From assembly GCA_964610315.1 (NCBI GenBank), contig CAZSVM010000027.1, positions 1 through 7,306 of the forward strand: a stretch of DNA of 7,306 nt. The letters run 5' to 3'. The position numbers and the translations under genes are program-made. The notes beneath the pieces are model-generated. The model did not search any database and was not told where the DNA came from. It was given only the letters and a program-made list of their open reading frames with translations. The first letter of the stretch is position 1. Every line of letters starts with the position of its first letter. The stretch comes from JAQVEM01 sp964610315 (lineage in GTDB: Bacteria; Actinomycetota; Humimicrobiia; Humimicrobiales; Humimicrobiaceae). Positions 1 through 5,717 of this stretch are shown piece by piece.

Positions 1-54
1 AGCACAGGATTCCTAATCCTGGTGTCGGCAGTTCGAATCTGCCCAGGGACACCA
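1..54 (+). tRNA. tRNA-Arg (anticodon CCU), 3' part only
   Basis: The window starts just before the anticodon arm. Visible parts are the anticodon stem CAGGA/TCCTG (5-9 with 17-21), the seven-base loop TTCCTAA with anticodon CCT at 12-14, a five-base variable loop (22-26), a T arm GGCAG-TTCGAAT-CTGCC (27-43), the 3' acceptor strand CAGGGAC (44-50), discriminator A51 and an encoded CCA (52-54). The anticodon CCU reads the AGG arginine codon. The base 3' of the anticodon (position 37 of the tRNA) is A, as required for t6A modification of tRNAs reading ANN codons. The 5' acceptor strand and D arm lie outside the window, so the identity rests on the anticodon alone. Confidence 0.93.
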
Positions 55-91
55 TGATATTTATACTAATACTTATATCAGTATATCTAGA

Positions 92-613
92 ATGGAAACA
101 AGAAACCAATTTAGTAGTAAAAAAATGGAAACTAAAACAACTTATAAGCCAATAGGAATTATTCACTCACCATTCAATGAACCTAAAGGAACACCCATTC
201 AGCCTGAGGCTGCCAGGGGTATAGAAGGAATGGTTGAAGTATTTCCACAGTATGAAAAAGGACTAAAAGATATCGAAGGATTTTCTCATATCATTTTAAT
301 TTACTTTTTTCACCTTATAAAGACTTTCTCTCTTGAAGTAAAACCTTATATGGATAATAAGCCCCATGGAGTATTTGCCACCAGAGCACCAGCCCGTCCA
401 AATCCTATAGGTTTATCTGTTGTACGTCTAGTAAAAGTTGAAAAAAACAACCTTCATATAAAAGATGTAGATATAGTTAACGGGACTCCGCTTTTAGATA
501 TAAAACCCTTTGTGCCGGAGTTTAATCCAGAAGATATAATAAAAAAGGGATGGCTTGAAAAAAATATTGGAAAACTGCCCCAATCAAAAGATGATGGAAG
601 ATTCACACGATAA
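92..613 (+). CDS. trmO: TrmO: tRNA (N6-threonylcarbamoyladenosine37-N6)-methyltransferase
   Basis: TrmO (older names TsaA, YaeB, VirR) uses S-adenosylmethionine to methylate t6A37 to m6t6A37 in certain tRNAs; it is a cytoplasmic single-domain beta-barrel enzyme. The family signatures are clear: YKPIGIIHSPF near residue 18, GTPIQP at 33-38, EGFSHIILIY around 62-71, the hallmark HGVFATRAPARPNPIGLS at 92-109 and GTPLLDIKP at 131-139. The length of 173 aa fits the small single-domain members, which lack the C-terminal extension of the E. coli enzyme. Two starts are possible: Met1 (92) and Met12 (125). The family usually begins only a few residues before YKPIG, which favours 125; neither start has a clear Shine-Dalgarno sequence. 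It lies 37 bp after the tRNA, so co-transcription is plausible. The function is secure; the exact start is not. Confidence 0.93.
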   Translation: METRNQFSSKKMETKTTYKPIGIIHSPFNEPKGTPIQPEAARGIEGMVEVFPQYEKGLKDIEGFSHIILIYFFHLIKTFSLEVKPYMDNKPHGVFATRAPARPNPIGLSVVRLVKVEKNNLHIKDVDIVNGTPLLDIKPFVPEFNPEDIIKKGWLEKNIGKLPQSKDDGRFTR

Positions 614-715
614 TGTTACCAAATATTTCTCTATAATTTACCCCATTAGATTATTAATATTCCAATTCCAGATTTTTTATTAAGTGAGCAAACACTTCCC
701 TAAATTTTATTAATA

Positions 716-796
716 ATGGAACAATTATCTCTCAACTCTTATAATAACTTATCTGTAAAAAATGATATAATTGCTAAAAAAATTTCTGAACTTTAA
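716..796 (+). other. 26-codon ORF upstream of, and in frame with, the isoprenoid synthase-like gene
   Basis: An ATG at 716 opens a 26-codon frame (MEQLSLNSYNNLSVKNDIIA, then KKISEL) ending at TAA 794-796. It is in the same frame as the next gene, with only two sense codons between this stop and the ATG at 803. No Shine-Dalgarno sequence is visible before either ATG. It may be chance in AT-rich DNA, a leader peptide, or the original N-terminus of the downstream protein cut off by one nonsense codon. A TATAAT at 740-745 and another at 766-771 lie inside it; either could be the -10 box of the downstream gene, in which case the ORF would not be transcribed as a unit. The rest of 614-802 shows no gene, only a weak 5-bp hairpin at 682-697 without a T tract. 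Confidence 0.2.
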
Positions 797-802
797 TTAA
801 AT

Positions 803-2026
803 ATGCAAACTGAAAAATACACTGAACAATTTATTAAAATCTGGCTGGAATGCAGCTGCCAACTTCCTTCTCTGGACGCTGTATACCCCCATAAGGATAA
901 ATTATCCGGTGAGGCCCGATTGGAAGAATTCTTAAAAAAATTAAAAAAAAGAAAAAGCAAAAATCTTAAAACGGAAGGAAGCAATTCCAATTCTGTAAAA
1001 GCTATCTTTACTGCTGCAAGAGCTCTTTTCAAGTCAGCATTTAATTTCGAGGATAATCATCTGGATATAATATTCTCAGATAGTTATAAGGAAACAACCA
1101 GGAAATTTGTAGAAAAAGGCCGTAATTTTGACCCCAACCTTAGTATGGAAGATATTTTCCAGGCTTGCCGTAATGTATGGATAATAAACGGGATTCAATC
1201 CATGATGGACCTATCCATTGAGTTAAACCCTTCTATTTTTGCCTACAGCATGCTTTATCCTTACACCGATAACTATCTTGATAGTCCCCATATTACCCTG
1301 GAAAGTAAAATTGATTTTAGCCGGCGTTTTCAGAATCGAATAAAGGGGAAAAAGGCCATGCCGGAAAATAGTGATGAAAAAAACATTTTTGATCTAATAT
1401 CAATAATAGAGGACCAGTACGAACGCTCAAGTTATCCAAAGGTTTATGAAAGCTTACTGGCTATTCACAACGGCCAGACAAAAAGCATCCGCCTCCTTGA
1501 CACTTCAGGCTCTCTCACAGAAACAGATGTTCTAAAGATTTGTATCGAGAAAGGAGGAGCCTCGGTTCTGGCTGACGGCTATCTTGTTTCCAGCTCACTG
1601 ACCCAATCTCAGGAAAGATTTTTATTTGGATTCGGCGCCTATCTGCAATTGGTTGACGACATACAGGATGTCAATAAGGATTCCAGAGCAGGACTTCTGA
1701 CTCCCTTCTCACAAGTTTGCCGCCAAACATCACTGGATAAATTAACCAACCGGACTTTCAATTTTGGAAAAAGGATAATGGGTAATACCGACTGTTTTAA
1801 AGGAAGCAATCGGGATTGCTTAAAAAGCCTGATAGAAAAAAGTACCAGAATACTGCTTATAGAATCGATTGGACTCAATAATGAATTTTACAGCAGACCC
1901 TACCTTAAAAAAATTGAAGAGTATTCGCCATTCAGGTTTTCTTATTTAAAAAAACGAAGAAGCAGTTTATCCTCCGACCGAGATTCACTCATAAAACTAA
2001 TGGATGAGATTATATCCGAAGATTAA
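803..2026 (+). CDS. Divergent class I isoprenoid/terpenoid synthase-fold protein (polyprenyl synthase-like)
   Basis: The 407-aa product has both metal-binding Asp-rich motifs of the all-alpha class I isoprenoid synthase fold. The first is DNYLD at 156-160, a variant of DDxxD, and the second is LQLVDDIQD at 281-289. The 129-residue spacing is about what farnesyl/geranylgeranyl diphosphate synthases show between their first and second motifs. Between them, KGGASVLADGYLV (250-262) aligns by eye with the KTGAL helix of prenyl synthases. The conserved RRG after the first motif and the N-terminal GGKRxRP are not evident, so the substrate cannot be inferred. It could be a terpene synthase, a head-to-head or chain-elongating prenyltransferase, or a diverged protein. 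The first 60 residues are Lys-rich (EEFLKKLKKRKSKNLK at 41-56). No UbiA, cyclase or MEP-pathway gene is nearby, and no Shine-Dalgarno sequence precedes the ATG. The fold is well supported; the reaction is unknown. Confidence 0.78.
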   Translation: MQTEKYTEQFIKIWLECSCQLPSLDAVYPHKDKLSGEARLEEFLKKLKKRKSKNLKTEGSNSNSVKAIFTAARALFKSAFNFEDNHLDIIFSDSYKETTRKFVEKGRNFDPNLSMEDIFQACRNVWIINGIQSMMDLSIELNPSIFAYSMLYPYTDNYLDSPHITLESKIDFSRRFQNRIKGKKAMPENSDEKNIFDLISIIEDQYERSSYPKVYESLLAIHNGQTKSIRLLDTSGSLTETDVLKICIEKGGASVLADGYLVSSSLTQSQERFLFGFGAYLQLVDDIQDVNKDSRAGLLTPFSQVCRQTSLDKLTNRTFNFGKRIMGNTDCFKGSNRDCLKSLIEKSTRILLIESIGLNNEFYSRPYLKKIEEYSPFRFSYLKKRRSSLSSDRDSLIKLMDEIISED

Positions 2027-2042
2027 TTTTACTTTTTGCTAT

Positions 2043-2474
2043 TTATTCTTTATATTCCACGTCAACATTAACATTTACGGTAATGGATTTTATCTCGTCC
2101 CAGTGTTCTCTTATTTTCTGGAGATCTTCTTTTTCAATACCTTCAAATTTAATTTCTGGCCCTTTATGCCCCGGCAAATTTCTAAAATCAAAAATTCTTC
2201 CATACCCTGGTATATTAAATTCTTCTCTGTTTAGGGGCCTCTCAATCCTGATTACCCGGCCAAACGGCCTTCCGGCACTAATTAATTTTGGTGATATTGC
2301 TCTTAAGCCAAACATTCCGCCTGCCAGCACAAACAATGCTGAGAGAACAATTGATGTAATCAATGCCCATTTGAACTTATTTATGCCAAATATTATCCAG
2401 AAAGTCACCCCGGCCAGAAAGATAACAGCAAATATTACAATACCAGCTATTACCAACGGATTTGAAAAGAACAT
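2043..2474 (-). CDS. Small membrane protein of unknown function, two N-terminal helices plus soluble tail
   Basis: I do not recognise the family. The 143-aa product starts with two hydrophobic segments, about residues 7-30 and 35-57, joined by a short basic turn (NKFKW). About 85 charged and polar residues follow, including PGYGRIFDFRNLPGHKGPE (89-107), a likely amphipathic helix around 112-130 (GIEKEDLQKIREHWDEIKSI), and a final alternating VNVNVDVEY resembling a beta strand. The reading is supported by a strong Shine-Dalgarno sequence six bases before the ATG and by plausible membrane topology; the plus-strand frames over the same DNA lack such support. It converges with the isoprenoid synthase-like gene, with 16 bp between stops, and diverges from the MFS gene at 2716. 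The basic turn suggests a cytoplasmic hairpin loop, which would put the tail outside the membrane, but the tail start is also basic, so topology is uncertain. Confidence 0.72.
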   Translation of the reverse strand: MFFSNPLVIAGIVIFAVIFLAGVTFWIIFGINKFKWALITSIVLSALFVLAGGMFGLRAISPKLISAGRPFGRVIRIERPLNREEFNIPGYGRIFDFRNLPGHKGPEIKFEGIEKEDLQKIREHWDEIKSITVNVNVDVEYKE

Positions 2475-2480
2475 TTTTAA

Positions 2481-2488
2481 TCCCTTCT
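2481..2488 (-). promoter_or_regulatory. Strong Shine-Dalgarno sequence for the 143-aa membrane protein
   Basis: On the minus strand this reads AGAAGGGA, with a six-base spacer (2475-2480) before the ATG at 2474. It is the best ribosome binding site in the window and fixes both the start and the coding strand of this otherwise unrecognised gene. Confidence 0.7.
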
Positions 2489-2515
2489 TTTAATAATTTT
2501 TCTCAATCACATGAA

Positions 2516-2521
2516 ATTATA
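2516..2521 (-). promoter_or_regulatory. Candidate -10 box for the 143-aa membrane protein
   Basis: The minus strand reads TATAAT here, a perfect -10 hexamer, 41 bp upstream of the ATG. The 17-bp-spaced position upstream (around 2539-2544) reads AAATTT, so no good -35 box accompanies it. AT-rich background makes such hexamers common. Confidence 0.35.
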
Positions 2522-2590
2522 TAAAGAAAAAATGAAGAAAATTTGGAGCCCTAATAAGTTCAGGGTGAAATATTACATATTCCACATATC

Positions 2591-2620
2591 CAGCTATACT
2601 CAGTTCAGCTGTATTCAATT
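2591..2620. repeat. Imperfect 15-bp tandem duplication in the divergent promoter region
   Basis: CAGCTATACTCAGTT (2591-2605) is followed directly by CAGCTGTATTCAATT (2606-2620). Twelve of fifteen positions match and all three differences are transitions. It lies in the middle of the 241-bp region between the divergent genes starting at 2474 and 2716, so it could be a pair of regulator binding sites or just an old slippage duplication. The rest of this region holds a TTGACT at 2644-2649 without a correctly spaced partner, a CCGCGG palindrome at 2666-2671 and the two -10 candidates listed separately. Confidence 0.5.
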
Positions 2621-2699
2621 GTTTTGTATATATTCGCGCAGCATTGACTTTGTAAATAAAAATTTCCGCGGCAATCTATAAATTCTACATCAATAGTAT

Positions 2700-2705
2700 T
2701 ATAAT
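2700..2705 (+). promoter_or_regulatory. Candidate -10 box giving a near-leaderless MFS transcript
   Basis: A perfect TATAAT ends ten bases before the ATG at 2716. Transcription normally starts six to eight bases past this hexamer, which would leave an untranslated leader of only a few bases. This agrees with the absence of any Shine-Dalgarno sequence before this gene. The position 17 bp upstream reads TATAAA (2677-2682), a poor -35 box, so the promoter is uncertain. Confidence 0.35.
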
Positions 2706-2715
2706 CTTAAATCTA

Positions 2716-3894
2716 ATGACCGAAAAAAAGTTATTTTCATTATTTTTCACACAATTACTTTTGGTAGGGCTGGGAGGTTCTGTTGTCGGGCCCTTGATTC
2801 CCATACTATCAAATAGCTTCAAAGTTGATTTTGATATAGTCGGTTCTACCTTATCACTAAATGCTTTCGGTCTTCTGCTGGCAAGCCTGTTTTCAGGGAT
2901 TCTTTCGGAAAAATTTGGGAAAAAAAATATATTTACCTGGGGCAGTATATTATTTACAGTCAGTTTTATAAGTCTATTTTTCTCAGGTAATTTTATCTAT
3001 TTTACTTTAAGCTATATTATATTCGGAATATCCTGGGGAACAATTGTAGTAAATGCAAATTCCATAATCAGTGATACTTGCCAATTAAAAAGTAGAAGCA
3101 GGGTAATAATAAGATTAAATATAGGATTTTTGATAGGCGCCTTTCTTGCTCCTCTACTGATCAGCGGCATTTTATTTTTTGATATCAACTGGAGATATAT
3201 ATTTTTATCGGTAGCCCTGATAAATATATTTTTGCTTGCATTTATATTGGTACTTAAATCGAAGAGTCTCAATAACAAAAGGAGCGAAGAAAATTTTAGG
3301 GGCCTGATTTCCACCAATCGCAGGTTTTTATCAAATCTAATTATTATCTTTTGCGGAATCATTAGCTTCCTGCATTTTGGGCTGGGATTTTCTTTCGGAA
3401 CCTGGTTTACTACTTACTTTCAAAGCCTGGATGTCCCGGTAACCATAAGTTCCTTGATACTGAGTTTAAACCTTATGATCTTCAGCATTGGAATGTTCAT
3501 GCAAAGCTCTCTGGTGAATAAATTCAATGAAAAAAGATTGATGCAGTTTTTTTCGACACTGGCTTTTGTTTTCTTATTCATTTCATTTTTTTTAAACCAA
3601 CTGGCCCTTAAAATTATTTTTATACTGCTCTTTAACTTTTCCTTTTCCGGTATAGCTGCCATTTCCCTTTCCATTGCTTTGAAGCAAAATCCCCGTTACT
3701 CGGGATCTATTACCAGTATAATAAATGGTTTTGGCTTCACCGGGGTTATTATTTTTCAATACATGGCAGGTTTTTTGTCTGAGAATTTCTCGGTAGTTAG
3801 TATATTTTATACCAGCCTTACCGCTTTATTTTTACTGATAATCTTTACCAGTACTTTAAATCCTCATTATAGACTTGATGAGGAAGTAAGCTAA
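2716..3894 (+). CDS. Major facilitator superfamily transporter (12 helices, MFS_1 type)
   Basis: The 392-aa integral inner-membrane protein has about twelve hydrophobic helices in two halves, split by a basic cytoplasmic loop around 181-204 (KSKSLNNKRSEENFRGLIST and following). Loop 2-3 carries a degenerate MFS motif A, SGILSEKFGKKN (60-71). The end of the second half, with GSITSIINGFGFTGVIIFQY (340-359) and a following glycine (AGFLSEN), resembles helices 10-11 of MFS_1 porters. The length is normal for a 12-helix single-unit porter. The substrate cannot be read from sequence: drug, sugar or small organic acid are all possible. The gene is preceded by a divergent promoter region and converges with the radical SAM gene, only 4 bp between stops. 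No Shine-Dalgarno sequence is seen, and the ATG may be used on a near-leaderless mRNA. Confidence 0.88.
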   Translation: MTEKKLFSLFFTQLLLVGLGGSVVGPLIPILSNSFKVDFDIVGSTLSLNAFGLLLASLFSGILSEKFGKKNIFTWGSILFTVSFISLFFSGNFIYFTLSYIIFGISWGTIVVNANSIISDTCQLKSRSRVIIRLNIGFLIGAFLAPLLISGILFFDINWRYIFLSVALINIFLLAFILVLKSKSLNNKRSEENFRGLISTNRRFLSNLIIIFCGIISFLHFGLGFSFGTWFTTYFQSLDVPVTISSLILSLNLMIFSIGMFMQSSLVNKFNEKRLMQFFSTLAFVFLFISFFLNQLALKIIFILLFNFSFSGIAAISLSIALKQNPRYSGSITSIINGFGFTGVIIFQYMAGFLSENFSVVSIFYTSLTALFLLIIFTSTLNPHYRLDEEVS

Positions 3895-3898
3895 TTAA

Positions 3899-4966
3899 TT
3901 ATTTAAGCAGGGACTGGACCCATTCCCGGTTGGCCCACAGCAAACATCCTCCTTCAGATTCATCCAGCATAAACTGATTATTCCGTATCTCTTCCAACAG
4001 TTTTGACTGCAGGGCTTCCTTTAGGGTTACTTCCTTAAGATTTATATCAGAAAATGGTGCAAAAGGACAGGGTTCCAGGTCTCCCTGCGCATTTATATGA
4101 ATAAATCCTCTTCCGGCAGAAAGACATCCTCCAAACATTTCTTCCTCAGCCGGCAGTCCAGCAAAAAGAGCAGAAAATTTTTTCCGGTATCTGTTCATAA
4201 TTTCGGGGATTTTATTTCTCTGCTCTCTCGTGGGAGTCCAATTTTCAGTGCCTTCGGTCACAGGAGTATACTCAACATAGAAAAATAGCTTACAACCTTT
4301 TTCTACCAGATCAGCCACAAAAGAATCATTGGTAAGCGTTTCAAAATTCTGTTTGGTTACGGTAAGAGAGGTCCCAAAAAATATTGATTCCTTGTTTAAT
4401 TTTTCTATTACAGTCTTTAAACGGTTGAAAATTCCTGCTCCCCTGCGGTTATCGGTCTGTTCAGAATGTCCTTCGATACTGATAAGGGGGACTATATTCC
4501 TGCGACTTTTTATTTCCTCGAGCAAAGCATCATCTATAAGTATGCCATTGGTAAAAACTAAAAAAACCATTTCAGGAAAGGCTTTTATTACCTTTAAAAA
4601 ATCTTTTCTTACAAATGGTTCTCCTCCAGCTGCTACTATAAAGGATATACCAAGTTCCTTTGCCTGGCCAAGTATATCCATAACTTTTTCCGTATCAAGC
4701 TCTTCCTTTGACTGCATTCTTAAGGCTTTATTATAACAGTCCTTACAATTAAGATTACATTTATTAGTAATGCTAAATATTATAACCGGAGGCACCTGTA
4801 TCCCCTTTTTTATCCATTCCATCCTCCTTCGGTGCGCTCTTCTTTGATTTACTATGGTTTTAAGAAAAAAAAGTGCAGTAGAAGGTTTTCTAATGGATAC
4901 TCTTAAAGCATCTTTAAAAACCCCCAGAGTAGAGATATTAGATATAATATTTTTTTTCCGGTTCAT
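3899..4966 (-). CDS. Radical SAM enzyme with short C-terminal auxiliary-cluster (twitch/SPASM-like) region
   Basis: The 355-aa product reductively cleaves S-adenosylmethionine with a [4Fe-4S] cluster, as shown by the canonical CX3CX2C motif CNLNCKDC (Cys70, Cys74, Cys77) after VPPVIIFSITNK, and the SAM-binding GGEP at 114-117. The C-terminal part has Cys281, then Gly295-X4-Cys300 (GDLEPCPF), then Cys341 (GGCLLWANREW). This C-X13-GX4-C-gap-C pattern resembles the start of SPASM/twitch domains that hold a second Fe-S cluster, as in MoaA, PqqE and AnSME relatives. Only three cysteines are present, so a full two-cluster SPASM domain is excluded. The basic N-terminal 55 residues (QRRAHRRRMEWIKKG at 41-55) may bind a partner or membrane surface. 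No precursor peptide or recognisable substrate gene is adjacent. It diverges from the FMN reductase and is tail to tail with the MFS gene. Radical SAM membership is certain; the reaction is unknown. Confidence 0.93.
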   Translation of the reverse strand: MNRKKNIISNISTLGVFKDALRVSIRKPSTALFFLKTIVNQRRAHRRRMEWIKKGIQVPPVIIFSITNKCNLNCKDCYNKALRMQSKEELDTEKVMDILGQAKELGISFIVAAGGEPFVRKDFLKVIKAFPEMVFLVFTNGILIDDALLEEIKSRRNIVPLISIEGHSEQTDNRRGAGIFNRLKTVIEKLNKESIFFGTSLTVTKQNFETLTNDSFVADLVEKGCKLFFYVEYTPVTEGTENWTPTREQRNKIPEIMNRYRKKFSALFAGLPAEEEMFGGCLSAGRGFIHINAQGDLEPCPFAPFSDINLKEVTLKEALQSKLLEEIRNNQFMLDESEGGCLLWANREWVQSLLK

Positions 4967-4989
4967 GAGGAAAGTATCCTTTCTAGAAA
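4967..4989 (-). promoter_or_regulatory. Ribosome binding site of the radical SAM gene inside a small inverted repeat
   Basis: On the minus strand AAAGGA (4977-4982) precedes the ATG by ten bases. It overlaps a 5-bp hairpin, GAAAG-GATA-CTTTC (4970-4983), and a 10-bp perfect palindrome TTTCTAGAAA (4980-4989). The ribosome site is reasonable though spaced slightly long. The hairpin is short and may be chance, but it would cover the site. Confidence 0.4.
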
Positions 4990-5062
4990 TTTAATCAAAA
5001 AAGTAATATATTTTTATAAGCAAGTTTTTTAATTTAATAAAATTCGGGTTTTAATATATTAC

Positions 5063-5085
5063 CAAGTTTTTCAATAAAAAGCTTG
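5063..5085. repeat. Hairpin-forming inverted repeat in the radical SAM/FMN reductase divergent region
   Basis: CAAG-TTTTT, a four-base loop CAAT, and AAAAA-G-CTTG form a 9-bp stem with a single bulged G. No T run follows on either strand, so it is not a usual Rho-independent terminator, and both flanking genes start outward from here. A similar CAAGTTTTTT occurs at 5023-5032. It could be an operator or an mRNA leader structure of the flanking genes. A second small palindrome TATCTT-T-AAGATA lies at 5092-5104. Confidence 0.35.
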
Positions 5086-5113
5086 TAAAAATATCTTTAA
5101 GATAAGTTATTCT
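5083..5113 (+). promoter_or_regulatory. Possible promoter for the FMN reductase gene
   Basis: TTGTAA (5083-5088) and TATTCT (5108-5113) are separated by 19 bp, with 23 bases from the -10 end to the ATG. Both boxes match consensus at four or five of six positions, but the spacing is long. The 13-bp palindrome TATCTT-T-AAGATA (5092-5104) lies between the two boxes, where a repressor could act. Weak evidence in AT-rich DNA. Confidence 0.25.
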
Positions 5114-5126
5114 TAAATATTTGGAC

Positions 5127-5130
5127 GGAG
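5127..5130 (+). promoter_or_regulatory. Shine-Dalgarno sequence of the FMN reductase
   Basis: GGAG sits six bases before the ATG at 5137, which supports that start. Confidence 0.65.
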
Positions 5131-5136
5131 AACATT

Positions 5137-5703
5137 ATGGTAAATAGAAATAATAAAAAAATAAAAATTCTTGGCTTTTCAGGAAGCCTGAGAAAGGGAT
5201 CCTTCAATAAAATGCTCCTTAAAGCTGTAACGGAGCTTGCACCGGAAGAAATGGAAATCGAGACTTTTGATCTTGAGGGTATACTCCTATTCAATCAGGA
5301 TTTTGAAAACCAGCCCAATGAAAAATTAAAATTATTCAAAGAAAAAATCAAATCAGCGGACGGAATTCTTATAGTAACACCCGAATATAATTTTTCCATG
5401 CCCGGTGTCCTTAAAAATGCCATTGATGCGGTATCAAGGCCGTACGGCACAAATCCTTTCGAAGGAAAACCGGTGGGCATAATGGGTGCATCCACAGGGA
5501 TGCTGGGCACGGCCAGAGCGCAATATCACCTGAGACAATCCATGGTATTTTTAAATGCCCACCCCATGAATAAGCCTGAAATCCTGGTGCCCTTCGCTAA
5601 AGATAAATTTGACAGCACGGGGAAACTAATCGATGAATCCACCATTAAATGGATAAAACAGTTCCTGGCTAATTTCGTGGAGTGGGTAATCAAGTTAAGA
5701 TAA
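5137..5703 (+). CDS. NAD(P)H-dependent FMN reductase / quinone reductase-like flavoprotein
   Basis: The 188-aa soluble product belongs to the NADPH-dependent FMN reductase family (flavodoxin-like fold; relatives include ChrR, SsuE, AzoR-type and ArsH). It moves electrons from NAD(P)H to bound or free FMN and on to quinones, azo compounds, metals or partner enzymes. The FMN phosphate loop is GSLRKGSFN (16-24) after the first strand IKILGFS. The isoalloxazine-contact segment TPEYNFSMPGVLKNAIDAVS (81-100) is close to family consensus, as is GASTGMLGTARAQYHLRQ (117-134). Length is typical and the domain is complete. ChrR/YieF-like proteins are the nearest match by eye; the natural acceptor is unknown. 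It diverges from the radical SAM gene and could supply it with reducing power, but that is only inference. It converges with the EntS-type exporter across 29 bp. Confidence 0.92.
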   Translation: MVNRNNKKIKILGFSGSLRKGSFNKMLLKAVTELAPEEMEIETFDLEGILLFNQDFENQPNEKLKLFKEKIKSADGILIVTPEYNFSMPGVLKNAIDAVSRPYGTNPFEGKPVGIMGASTGMLGTARAQYHLRQSMVFLNAHPMNKPEILVPFAKDKFDSTGKLIDESTIKWIKQFLANFVEWVIKLR

Positions 5704-5717
5704 ATAAATAGAAAAAA

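Noticed and set aside
56..85. AT-rich inverted repeat TATACT...AGTATA between the tRNA and trmO as a terminator or attachment site
   Set aside because: Six-base arms with a 12-base loop and no T tract; no integrase gene or repeated tRNA end is seen, so neither a terminator nor an att site is supported.
682..697. Hairpin AAGTG-AGCAAA-CACTT after trmO as a terminator
   Set aside because: The 5-bp stem is followed by CCCTAAA rather than a T run on the plus strand, and on the minus strand by AATAAAAAA, so it is not a credible terminator.
2004..2234. 76-codon plus-strand open frame at the convergent junction
   Set aside because: It overlaps the end of the isoprenoid synthase-like gene in another frame and the 143-aa gene on the other strand, and has no start signal.
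2083..2493. 136-codon plus-strand open frame over the small membrane protein
   Set aside because: It is antisense to the 143-aa minus-strand gene, has no ribosome binding site, and its composition (many Ile, Pro, Asn from reversed hydrophobic codons) looks like a shadow.
2532..2681. 49-codon plus-strand open frame beginning MKKIWSPNKF
   Set aside because: The purine stretch before it is weak as a ribosome site, the product resembles nothing known, and the tandem repeat inside it diverges at the amino-acid level; kept only as a finding about the repeat.
2644..2682. Promoter from TTGACT (2644-2649) and TATAAA (2677-2682)
   Set aside because: The 27-bp spacer is far from the 16-18 bp needed for a standard sigma-70-type promoter.
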